Source: an uncultured Clostridia bacterium (GTDB lineage Bacteria; Bacillota; Clostridia; Christensenellales; Borkfalkiaceae). Taken from it: a DNA stretch of 19,795 nt. The notes below the pieces were generated by a model. That model saw only the letters and a list, made by a program, of their open reading frames with translations, was not told the DNA's origin and did no database searches. The stretch lies in NCBI GenBank assembly GCA_934271735.1, contig CAKQSB010000024.1, positions 1 through 19,795 of the forward strand, in the 5' to 3' direction. The translations under genes were made by a program, and so were the position numbers. Of this stretch, positions 8,145 through 14,740 are shown in pieces (positions within the stretch are counted from its first letter, which is position 1; every line of letters starts with the position of its first letter).

Positions 8145-8666
8145 TTATTTTGCTTTGACCATTCCGAAATTTTCGGCTTTTTCGGCAATTACCGCGTCGC
8201 TTTTAACGTAATCGAGTTCTTCGGTAACTTTAGCGTACTCCTGCGTAAGCTCGGTAACTCTGTTTGCATAGCCGCTTATGGACGTATCGAGACTTTTGAG
8301 CATTCTGGAGTTTATCACGATAAGCGAAAGGATAGTCGCGACGACGAGAGCGTAAACGGCTATAAGAACCTTTCCTTTTGTGTTTATTTTATATTTTTTC
8401 TGAAGGTCGGTCTCGTTCCTCGGACGTACTTCTTCGTAAATGTCGTTCTCTTCATAGGACTCGAACTGCATGGTCGTAGACGACGGCATAAGGTTTTCGT
8501 TTGCTTCCTTTACGGGAGCTTGCTCGCGAACCTTTTCGCCGAGAATTTTAGTATCGTCGGCATTCTGCAGATCGAGAATCTTGTCGAGATTCGTCGCGTC
8601 TTTTGCGTATTGTCTTTCTCTTACGTTTTCTTTTTCCAAAACGTTTGTCTTTACGTTATTATACAT
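8145..8666 (-). CDS. ftsL: FtsL-like single-pass division protein
   Basis: Bitopic division protein expected to bridge FtsQ/DivIB, FtsB/DivIC and FtsW/FtsI. Sequence is poorly conserved, so the call rests on architecture and place: 173 residues with a charged, probably disordered cytoplasmic part (1-98), one membrane helix at about 100-118, and an external heptad-like stretch at about 124-156. It lies between rsmH and the PBP gene, the standard ftsL slot. The cytoplasmic part is unusually long for FtsL. Two ATGs are two codons apart; the second (8666) is 7 bases from GGGAG, the first only 1, so the second is chosen. Confidence 0.82.
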   Translation of the reverse strand: MYNNVKTNVLEKENVRERQYAKDATNLDKILDLQNADDTKILGEKVREQAPVKEANENLMPSSTTMQFESYEENDIYEEVRPRNETDLQKKYKINTKGKVLIAVYALVVATILSLIVINSRMLKSLDTSISGYANRVTELTQEYAKVTEELDYVKSDAVIAEKAENFGMVKAK

Positions 8667-8711
8667 ATTCATTCTCCCTGTAAATTATTATTTGTTTTGA
8701 GACTTACGAAT

Positions 8712-9644
8712 TTACACTTTTTCTGCAATCCGAAGTTTTGCGGATGCCGCTCTCGGATTAAGGTTTTTCTCTTGTTCGCTTGCCTCTATCGGCTTTTTGT
8801 TTATTTCAACGATCTCTCTTTTCTTTCCGCATATGCAGACGGGTAATCTTTTGTCGCATATACAATCCGTTTCGAGATCCTTAAAAGTCCGTTTTACTAT
8901 TCTGTCTTCGAGCGAATGAAACGTCATCACGACAAGCCTTCCGCCCGTTTTCAACGCCTTTACGATGTCTTTAAGACAATCGCCGAGTCCGTCGAGTTCC
9001 TCGTTTACTTCTATTCTTATCGCTTGAAAGACCTTTTTGGCGGGGTGACCGTTCTGTTTGAATTTGTACGGTATACTCTCGTCGATTATCTTAACAAGTT
9101 CTTTCGTGGTGTCTATCGGTTTGATCTTTCTCGTTTCACAGATATTCTTCGCGATATTATCGGCAAACTTCTCTTCCCCGTAAACGGAAAAGATATAGGA
9201 AAGCTTTTGTTTATCGTATAAATTTACGACTTCCCACGCCGATTTAGGATTTTCGCGGTTCATACGCATGTCGAGCTTAGCCTCGCCCATATACGAAAAA
9301 CCTCTTTCTCTGTTGTCGAGCTGATAACTGCTTACGCCGAGATCGAGAATAGCTCCGTCGATGTTTTTTTCTCCCGCTTCCTTTAAAACCTCGTTGAAAT
9401 TTTTGAAGTTGGAATGGAAAAGCCTATACCGACCGCTATATTCTTTAAGTCTTTCTTCCGCGTTTTTTATAGCTTCCGTGTCGAGGTCGGTTGCTATAAG
9501 TCTTCCCGAGGGGCTTGTCCGTTTTAATATTTCGGAAGAATGTCCCGCTCCGCCGAGCGTTCCGTCGAAATATAAGCCGTCCGCTTTAAGTTTCAACCCG
9601 CCAAGACACTCTTCGAGCATCACGGGGATGTGACGAAACTCCAT
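8712..9644 (-). CDS. rsmH: 16S rRNA (cytosine-1402-N4)-methyltransferase RsmH
   Basis: Methylates N4 of C1402 in the 16S rRNA decoding centre using SAM. The 310 residues begin with the family start HIPVMLEECL, then the SAM loop FDGTLGGAGHSSEIL near residue 28, DLGVSSYQLD near 101, RGFSYM, a TFHSLEDRIVK segment, a Cys-rich stretch (CICDKRLPVCICG) common in Firmicute members, and the C-terminal NPRAASAKLRIAEK hallmark. The ATG is one base after the mraZ stop, and GAGAGG inside the mraZ end serves as ribosome site, so the two are coupled. Confidence 0.97.
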   Translation of the reverse strand: MEFRHIPVMLEECLGGLKLKADGLYFDGTLGGAGHSSEILKRTSPSGRLIATDLDTEAIKNAEERLKEYSGRYRLFHSNFKNFNEVLKEAGEKNIDGAILDLGVSSYQLDNRERGFSYMGEAKLDMRMNRENPKSAWEVVNLYDKQKLSYIFSVYGEEKFADNIAKNICETRKIKPIDTTKELVKIIDESIPYKFKQNGHPAKKVFQAIRIEVNEELDGLGDCLKDIVKALKTGGRLVVMTFHSLEDRIVKRTFKDLETDCICDKRLPVCICGKKREIVEINKKPIEASEQEKNLNPRAASAKLRIAEKV

Positions 9645-9645
9645 A

Positions 9646-10071
9646 TTATCTTATCCTCTCGGCTAAGATATTGACGTAATCGTCGAAAGTCTTCTCTTTG
9701 AAGAATTCCGCTCTCGTCTCTTCGCCCCAGATTTCCAACCTGTCGAAGCTGCCGATCGTAACGACGTTTTTCTTTATTCCCGCATACTCGATAAGATCGG
9801 GCGAAAGAGAAACTCTTCCGTGCTGATCCATCGTGATAGGACGGAAACTTGCCATATAAGCCGAAATCGCAAACTGACCTTCGCGGTCGAATTCCGAAAT
9901 TTTGGACTTATATTCTCTCGCCTTTTCCTCAACCACGTCCTTCGGGGTTACGTAAATGCAATGATTGACGCCTTTACTGAGCAAAAACTCATTTGGATCG
10001 ATCTTGAATTTCGCGGGAATACGTATTCTCTTTTTTTCATCGAGCTGATGCGCGATTTCTCCCGAAAACAT
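9646..10071 (-). CDS. mraZ: Transcriptional regulator MraZ
   Basis: DNA-binding protein of the AbrB/SpoVT fold that in characterised species controls the dcw operon by binding repeats before its own gene. The 141 residues carry the two half-domains: FSGEIAHQLDEKKRIRIPAKF at the N-terminus and ITMDQHGRVSLSPDL in the middle. The first ATG is preceded by AAGGAGAGG seven bases away; a TTG one codon further upstream is in frame but less likely. It is the first gene of the cluster, followed directly by rsmH as in most bacteria. Confidence 0.96.
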   Translation of the reverse strand: MFSGEIAHQLDEKKRIRIPAKFKIDPNEFLLSKGVNHCIYVTPKDVVEEKAREYKSKISEFDREGQFAISAYMASFRPITMDQHGRVSLSPDLIEYAGIKKNVVTIGSFDRLEIWGEETRAEFFKEKTFDDYVNILAERIR

Positions 10072-10135
10072 CAAGCCTCTCCTTAAAATGCGTTATCCCG
10101 TAAAGTAGACCTCGTCCACCTCACAGGTTACATAT

Positions 10136-10164
10136 ATTATACACCCCCTTTTGAACACTGTCAA
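10136..10164 (-). promoter_or_regulatory. Consensus sigma-A promoter of the dcw cluster
   Basis: TTGACA (10159-10164) and TATAAT (10136-10141) with exactly 17 bases between them on the minus strand, both full matches to consensus. Transcription would begin near 10129, giving an mraZ leader of about 58 bases. An AT-rich stretch lies upstream of the -35 box. Confidence 0.9.
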
Positions 10165-10171
10165 CCACTTT
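10142..10171 (-). promoter_or_regulatory. Three abutting 10-bp repeats, probable MraZ boxes
   Basis: On the minus strand AAAGTGGTTG (10162-10171), ACAGTGTTCA (10152-10161) and AAAGGGGGTG (10142-10151) follow without gaps. The form is close to the AAAGTG[T/G] boxes with 3-base spacers described for MraZ of Mollicutes. They cover the -35 box and the whole promoter spacer, so bound MraZ could alter access of RNA polymerase. A further GAGGTGGA lies downstream of the -10. The repeats are seen; MraZ binding is inferred. Confidence 0.6.
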
Positions 10172-10268
10172 TTAAAAATTTTTATATTTTACGTGAAATT
10201 TTTTTTGTAATTTTTAGATTTTTCTCACTTTTCAAAGGTTGTTTTTTTCGCAAAATTAAAGATAAATT
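10172..10268. other. AT-rich spacer between murI and the dcw promoter
   Basis: Nearly pure A/T runs with no gene and no convincing hairpin for a murI terminator. One extra AAAGTGA on the minus strand (CACTTT at 10226-10231) resembles half of an MraZ box, but in such biased sequence it may be chance. Confidence 0.5.
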
Positions 10269-10976
10269 CTAAGATTTTACAAATACACTCTTTCCCTTGT
10301 GGTCAGAATTGTCAAAAGTGTTCAAGAATTTACGTATTTCGCAAAAAGCAAGCTCTTCGCCGCTTATAATTTTCGAATTCGGAAATATTTTTTTGAAATC
10401 TTTTTCAAGCAAACCGTAATGCGTGCAACCTAAAAACACGTATTCGAAATCTTTTGATAAATTTTTAAAATTTAAGGAAATATCGGGCTTTTTGCCGCAA
10501 TTTTGCCATGTTTCTATATCTCGCGCGAGATCCTTTAAAGGCATTAAAACGACTTTTTCGTCACCGCTTATCAAAGACTTGACGTATGCGGTTTCGGCTG
10601 TAAGCGGGGTGGTCAGAAGTAACCACTTCGAACCCTTTCGGTCACCGCCCGAACTTTTGTTCGTTTTCTGCCTTTCGGGGGAAAAAGGAGTTACGAAAAT
10701 CGTTTTCATCGGCAGATAGGCGTAAGAAAACTTTTCGACGCACGACATCGTGTTGCACGCGACCACGAGCAGCTTCGGACAAAAAGAGATTATCGATTTA
10801 GTCGCCGAAGCAAATATTTTATGAAGCTCCTCTTCGCTTTTATCGCCGAACGGCATATTTTTCGTATCGGCGAAATAAACGTAATCCTCGCCAGGAAACG
10901 CTTTTCTCGTCCTTTCGTAAAGTCTTGTTCCGCCCACTCCGCTGTCATAAAACGCCACGCATCTTTTATCTGTCAT
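10269..10976 (-). CDS. murI: Glutamate racemase (MurI), short divergent form
   Basis: Interconverts L- and D-glutamate for the second residue of the peptidoglycan stem. Key family features are present: YDSGVGG with Asp11 and Ser12, DTKNMPFGDKS at 37-47, catalytic Cys74 in ACNTMS, and Cys184/His186 in LGCTHYG. It is short (235 residues against roughly 260-285). The usual IEPG segment in the middle is replaced by a basic, Ser/Gly-rich stretch (about 98-117), and the usual GT..T motif reads TTPLT. The ATG has GGAG seven bases upstream. It precedes the dcw cluster in the same direction and is divergent from asd. Another Asp/Glu racemase specificity is possible, but context favours glutamate. Confidence 0.8.
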   Translation of the reverse strand: MTDKRCVAFYDSGVGGTRLYERTRKAFPGEDYVYFADTKNMPFGDKSEEELHKIFASATKSIISFCPKLLVVACNTMSCVEKFSYAYLPMKTIFVTPFSPERQKTNKSSGGDRKGSKWLLLTTPLTAETAYVKSLISGDEKVVLMPLKDLARDIETWQNCGKKPDISLNFKNLSKDFEYVFLGCTHYGLLEKDFKKIFPNSKIISGEELAFCEIRKFLNTFDNSDHKGKSVFVKS

Positions 10977-10997
10977 AAATCTTCTCCGTAATATTTA

Positions 10998-11003
10998 ATT
11001 ATA
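10998..11003 (-). promoter_or_regulatory. Possible -10 box for murI
   Basis: TATAAT on the minus strand about 22 bases before the murI ATG. No good -35 box is seen at 16-18 bases, and the region is AT-rich, so support is weak. Confidence 0.3.
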
Positions 11004-11065
11004 TGATATATAATCGCAAAAAGAACAAAACCTTAAAATTAAGAACATTGCGGACTAACGAAGAA

Positions 11066-11071
11066 TATAAT
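11066..11071 (+). promoter_or_regulatory. -10 box abutting the asd start; possible leaderless transcript
   Basis: TATAAT ends five bases before the asd ATG at 11077, so transcription would be expected to start at or within a base or two of the ATG. No Shine-Dalgarno is visible before asd, which fits. The -35 region is poor, so the promoter itself is not certain. Confidence 0.45.
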
Positions 11072-11076
11072 ACTGT

Positions 11077-12051
11077 ATGAAAACAAACAAATATAACGTA
11101 GCCGTCGTCGGCGCGACGGGGCTTATCGGAAGGAAATTTCTCGAAGTTCTCGAAAGAAGAAGATTTCCCGTAGAAAATCTCAGGGCGTTCGCTTCCGAAA
11201 AAAGCGTAAATAAAAAAATTACCGCATTCGGCAAAGAAATAAGCGTGGAATCTCCCGAAAATCTCAACGCGAACGAAATCGATTTCGCATTTTTCTCCGC
11301 AGGAAAAGAAACCGCTCTGAAATACGCTCCGCTTTTTGCCGAAGCGGGCGCGACGGTGATAGACAATTCGAGCGCGTTCAGAAATTTTCCCGATATACCG
11401 CTTGTAATACCCGAAATCAACGGCTCGAAAATTAAAGAAACCGACAGAATAATCGCCAACCCGAACTGCTCCACGATTATCGCGCTTACACCGCTTAAAA
11501 ACATTATAAATAAATATGGATTGAAAAGGATAATTTTCTCGACTTATCAGGCGGTGAGCGGAAGCGGGATAAAAGGCGTTAAGGATTTGCTTTTAACAAG
11601 ACACGGCTTTTCGCCCGAGTTTTACGATTACGATATTTCCGAAACGTGCATACCGATAATAGGCGAAATTTTGCGGGACGGCTTTACCGAAGAAGAACGT
11701 AAAATGATTAACGAAACAAAAAAGATAACGGGGCTCGACGTTGAGGTTTCCGCAACGTGCGTAAGAGTGCCTATAGAAAACTGCCACGGCGTAAGCGTTG
11801 AAATCGAAACCGACAAGCCCGTCGATATCGAAACGGTTATTAAAGATATGGAGTATTCTTCCGCAAAATTTTCTCCTGTACCCGTAGCGAACGAAGCCGA
11901 CGGAAAAGACGAAGTTCTGTTCGGAAGAATAAGAAAAAGCAACGTGTTTGAAAACGGATTTTCTTATTTTGCCGTTGGAGACAACACATTGAAAGGGGCT
12001 GCGCTGAACGCCGTTCAGATTGCGGAGTTGATTATCGAAAAAAGTAAATAA
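11077..12051 (+). CDS. asd: Aspartate-semialdehyde dehydrogenase
   Basis: Reduces aspartyl phosphate to aspartate semialdehyde with NADPH, the branch point to lysine/DAP, threonine and methionine. The 324 residues show the nucleotide loop VVGATGLIGRKFLEVL at 10-25, the catalytic Cys131 in NPNCSTI, the YQAVSGSGIKGV strand near 157, and CVRVPIENCHGVSVE with the substrate Arg230 and catalytic His237. Length fits the family. The ATG start matches the usual position just before the first strand, but no ribosome site is seen. It lies head to head with murI; together they feed D-Glu and the DAP branch to the adjacent mur genes. A weak hairpin follows the stop. Confidence 0.96.
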   Translation: MKTNKYNVAVVGATGLIGRKFLEVLERRRFPVENLRAFASEKSVNKKITAFGKEISVESPENLNANEIDFAFFSAGKETALKYAPLFAEAGATVIDNSSAFRNFPDIPLVIPEINGSKIKETDRIIANPNCSTIIALTPLKNIINKYGLKRIIFSTYQAVSGSGIKGVKDLLLTRHGFSPEFYDYDISETCIPIIGEILRDGFTEEERKMINETKKITGLDVEVSATCVRVPIENCHGVSVEIETDKPVDIETVIKDMEYSSAKFSPVPVANEADGKDEVLFGRIRKSNVFENGFSYFAVGDNTLKGAALNAVQIAELIIEKSK

Positions 12052-12054
12052 TCG

Positions 12055-12072
12055 GCTTATAGCTAAGCTTTT
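12055..12072 (+). terminator. Weak terminator-like hairpin after asd
   Basis: GCTTA (12055-12059), a 4-base loop and TAAGC (12064-12068), followed by TTTT and a T-rich tail. The stem has only five pairs, so it may be weak. It lies between the ends of the convergent asd and recombinase genes. Confidence 0.35.
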
Positions 12073-12077
12073 ACATT

Positions 12078-13556
12078 TTAATCAACATCGATTATCTTGT
12101 CGTATGCCGATTTTACGAGATGTACGTCGATCTTATCTTTTGTCAGAACGACCTTTTCGACAACGCTCCTTACAACCCTCTGTTTCGCCTTATCGTCCAT
12201 TTTATCCCAGGTATCGGGAAGGGTTCGGAGAACTTCGATTTTTTTGAGCGCGAGCTTTTCCAAAGTCTTCTTTTCGCTTTCGGAAACAATATCCCGCTCG
12301 AGCTTTTTTATCGTTTTCAAAACGCCGGAGGCTTGTTCCAGAAGTTCTTCGTCTCCGAGCTTTCTGTACGCCGCGACAAGCCTTGAATATTCGAGAGAAA
12401 GTTTCTCCTTTTTTGCGACAAGCCCCTCCGTTATTTCGTTTTGCGAAATTCCAGAGCGGGCTTTTTCCTCGCCGTATTCCACGGCAAACTTCATCACTGT
12501 TCCGATAACGGTCTGTTCTATTTCTTCGGCGTTAAAAATAACGTTCCGGCAATGCTCGTCTTTCACGAGATATTTTTTAGTGCTGTTCGGAAAAAAAGAA
12601 TAGCAAAAAATTTTCAGCTTTGATTTTTCGCCGCTCCCCCAACGCATATATCTCATTTTTCCGCCGCAACAACCGCACTCCAGCAGCGAAGACAACAGAT
12701 AAACCGATCCGCTCCGTCTAACGCTTTTGCTTGCGAGAATTCTCTGCGCAAGTTCGAAAGTTTCTTCGCTTATTATCGGTTGATGTCTGCCCCGATAACT
12801 TTCTCCGCGATAATACACTTCGCCGAGATAAATTCTGTTCCTTAAAATATTAAAAACGGCTTTGTCCGACGACAAGCCTAAAATATCCGCGATTTTTTTC
12901 GGAGAATAACCTGTGGTTGTGTAAATTTCGAAAACCTTTCCGACCTTTACGGCTTCCTCGGGAAAAACGACGAGTTCGCCCTCTTTTCTGGAATACTTAT
13001 AACCGTACGGCGGCAATCCCCCGCCTTTCCAGAAACCGTCTTTGGCGCGTTGCACTCTGCCGCTCGTAAGTTTGGAGATAATCGCGTCGTGATCGAACTC
13101 GGCGAAAATAGACAAAATCGAAATGAGTATGCCGTAAGTTTGTCGGCTTCTCGAATCAACGTTATCCTTAACCGCATAAAAATCGCATTTAGCCTTTTCG
13201 CACTGCTCTTTCAAAAACTTCAGAATTATCATTTGCGTTCTGCCTATTCGGTCGAGACTGTAAGTTATGACAAGCTTCACTTTCCCCTCTCCCATAAGCT
13301 CGCACATTTTCGAAAAAGCGGGACGGATTTCGTTCATACCCGTGTAACCGTCGTCAACGAAAACAAAAACGTTTTTTATTTCGTACGCTTCGACATAACG
13401 CTTAATCGCGTTATACTGCACGTCAAGCCCGTACCCCTCCTGCGCCTGAGAATCGGTTGATACGCGAAGATAAACCGCCGTTATTTTGTTATCATCGACA
13501 GATATTTTATCGTATGACGGATAATCGAACTCGATCTTTTTGCTTTTTTCTTTCAT
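12078..13556 (-). CDS. Large serine recombinase
   Basis: Site-specific recombinase expected to join or separate DNA at attachment sites through a covalent 5'-phosphoserine link. The 492 residues start with the resolvase catalytic domain: VYLRVSTDSQ with nucleophile Ser33 and SLDRIGR with Arg103 and Arg106. The recombinase DNA-binding domain follows (GGGLPPYGYKY, about 175-270), then a zinc ribbon (Cys294, Cys297, Cys318, Cys336), and a long coiled coil (about 365-455) of the sort that governs synapsis. Domain order and length fit intact members such as TnpX/phage integrase types. All catalytic positions look intact. It is coupled by ATGA to a 49-residue gene. No excision factor, relaxase or phage gene is nearby, so the substrate DNA is unknown. 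Confidence 0.92.
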   Translation of the reverse strand: MKEKSKKIEFDYPSYDKISVDDNKITAVYLRVSTDSQAQEGYGLDVQYNAIKRYVEAYEIKNVFVFVDDGYTGMNEIRPAFSKMCELMGEGKVKLVITYSLDRIGRTQMIILKFLKEQCEKAKCDFYAVKDNVDSRSRQTYGILISILSIFAEFDHDAIISKLTSGRVQRAKDGFWKGGGLPPYGYKYSRKEGELVVFPEEAVKVGKVFEIYTTTGYSPKKIADILGLSSDKAVFNILRNRIYLGEVYYRGESYRGRHQPIISEETFELAQRILASKSVRRSGSVYLLSSLLECGCCGGKMRYMRWGSGEKSKLKIFCYSFFPNSTKKYLVKDEHCRNVIFNAEEIEQTVIGTVMKFAVEYGEEKARSGISQNEITEGLVAKKEKLSLEYSRLVAAYRKLGDEELLEQASGVLKTIKKLERDIVSESEKKTLEKLALKKIEVLRTLPDTWDKMDDKAKQRVVRSVVEKVVLTKDKIDVHLVKSAYDKIIDVD

Positions 13557-13702
13557 CTGCCGTCACGTTTGTTTTTAAGTTCTTCGAGATAGTTATAATA
13601 CGTTTCGTTTACGGTGTTTTTTACGATTTCACTCACGCACTTGTAATTTTTTATTTCTTCGTCTTTGATTTTTTCGCCGCTAATATAAATATTTACTTTC
13701 AT
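13553..13702 (-). CDS. Small 49-residue protein co-translated with the serine recombinase
   Basis: An ATG at 13702 opens a 49-codon frame whose TGA overlaps the recombinase ATG (ATGA), the arrangement expected for translational coupling. The product is charged, begins MKVNIYISGEKIKDEEI, has a single Cys22 and ends in a basic tail. No membrane segment or known domain is recognised. The ribosome site is weak (purine-rich stretch about 14-25 bases upstream). The short beta-like start followed by predicted helix could suit a small DNA-binding or directionality protein, but that is a guess. I do not recognise the family. Confidence 0.6.
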   Translation of the reverse strand: MKVNIYISGEKIKDEEIKNYKCVSEIVKNTVNETYYNYLEELKNKRDGR

Positions 13703-13750
13703 AAAAAGTATTATTTCTTTTTTTTATTTTTTTAAACGGCTTTCAATCAA

Positions 13751-13779
13751 TAGACTTTTTAAGCTAAACGACGTAAAAT
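13751..13779 (+). promoter_or_regulatory. Promoter of the TIM-barrel isomerase gene
   Basis: TAGACT (13751-13756, 4 of 6) and TAAAAT (13774-13779, 5 of 6) are separated by 17 bases, 24 bases before the ATG. GAGG precedes the ATG at a normal distance. Confidence 0.55.
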
Positions 13780-13802
13780 AAAAGAAAAAAACGAGGTTAT
13801 AT

Positions 13803-14666
13803 ATGCTTCTTTCCACTAACAGCGAGTTTTACCCGAGAAGAATAGGGTTTGAAAAAACGGTCGAGAAATACACGAAAGTCGGTTTCGACGCTTACGACAT
13901 ATCGCTTTTCGATATGCCTTTCGACAATTTCTGGTTCGGAAAAGACGATTATGAAGAAAAAGCCGCGCGTTTAAGAAAAATCGCCGACGAAAACAAAATA
14001 GTATGCAATCAGGCACACGCCCCGTTCCCCTCTCACAGAGACGGCGACGAAGCATGGAACAAAAACATTAAAGAATACTTTGAAAGAAGCCTTAAAATTT
14101 CCGCCGCACTCGGAGCAAAGGTTTGCGTTATTCACCCATGGAACGACTGGGACGCGAAAAGAAACGCAGAGGAAGTGTATCTGCCGTTAAAACCGCTCGC
14201 CGATAAACTTCACGTTAAAATAGGCGTCGAAAATATGTGGAACTGGGATTTGAAAGAAGATAAAATCCGTAAAGCCGCTTGTTCTTCGCCCGAAGATTTC
14301 GTAAAACATCTCGAACTTCTCCCTAAAGAGACTTTCGGAGCTTGTCTCGATATCGGCCACGCGGAAATGTTTGAGGACGTTCATGCACCCGATTTTATCG
14401 AAGCTTTAAGCGACAGGCTTATTGCTCTTCACGTTCACGATAACGATTGCGAGCATGACTGGCATTACTTCCCGTATATGGGCAATATCGACTGGGAAAA
14501 GATTTACGAAGCTCTTGCAAAAGTCGGTTATAAAGGCGATCTCACATTCGAAGCCGACCATACTTTCTACAGATATCCCGACGCTCTTTGCGACGAACTG
14601 CTTTCTCTTCTCTATTCAACGGGAAGGATTATGATCGAAAAAATAAACGGTTATAAAAAAACGTAA
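13803..14666 (+). CDS. Sugar phosphate isomerase/epimerase-like TIM-barrel protein
   Basis: Member of the xylose isomerase-like/AP endonuclease 2 superfamily. The 287 residues form the expected barrel with metal-site segments: QAHAPF at 70-75, VIHPWN at 109-114, GVENMWN with Glu143, CLDIGHAE with Asp183 and His186, ALHVHDND with His210/His212, and LTFEAD with Glu250. GNIDW at 227-231 is also typical. This set points to a metal-dependent isomerase or epimerase of a sugar or inositol derivative; the substrate cannot be read from sequence. It is convergent with fucI and shares its terminator, so a role in sugar catabolism is plausible. The ATG follows GAGG and a promoter. Confidence 0.85.
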   Translation: MLLSTNSEFYPRRIGFEKTVEKYTKVGFDAYDISLFDMPFDNFWFGKDDYEEKAARLRKIADENKIVCNQAHAPFPSHRDGDEAWNKNIKEYFERSLKISAALGAKVCVIHPWNDWDAKRNAEEVYLPLKPLADKLHVKIGVENMWNWDLKEDKIRKAACSSPEDFVKHLELLPKETFGACLDIGHAEMFEDVHAPDFIEALSDRLIALHVHDNDCEHDWHYFPYMGNIDWEKIYEALAKVGYKGDLTFEADHTFYRYPDALCDELLSLLYSTGRIMIEKINGYKKT

Positions 14667-14685
14667 AAACATACAATATAAAACA

Positions 14686-14730
14686 CGGCTCGGAAAAACT
14701 TTTTCGGTTTTTCCGAGCCGCTTATTTTTA
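14686..14730. terminator. Bidirectional intrinsic terminator between the isomerase gene and fucI
   Basis: Perfect 13-bp arms (14686-14698 and 14708-14720; CGGCTCGGAAAAA and its complement) with a 9-base loop. On the plus strand CTTATTTTTAT follows; in the minus direction TGTTTTATATTG follows. It lies between the two convergent stops and can serve both genes. Confidence 0.88.
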
Positions 14731-14740
14731 TATAGATAAA

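Noticed and set aside
12052..13802. Invertible promoter or attachment sites around the serine recombinase
   Set aside because: I compared both flanks by eye and found only short AAGCT-type matches, no convincing direct or inverted repeats.
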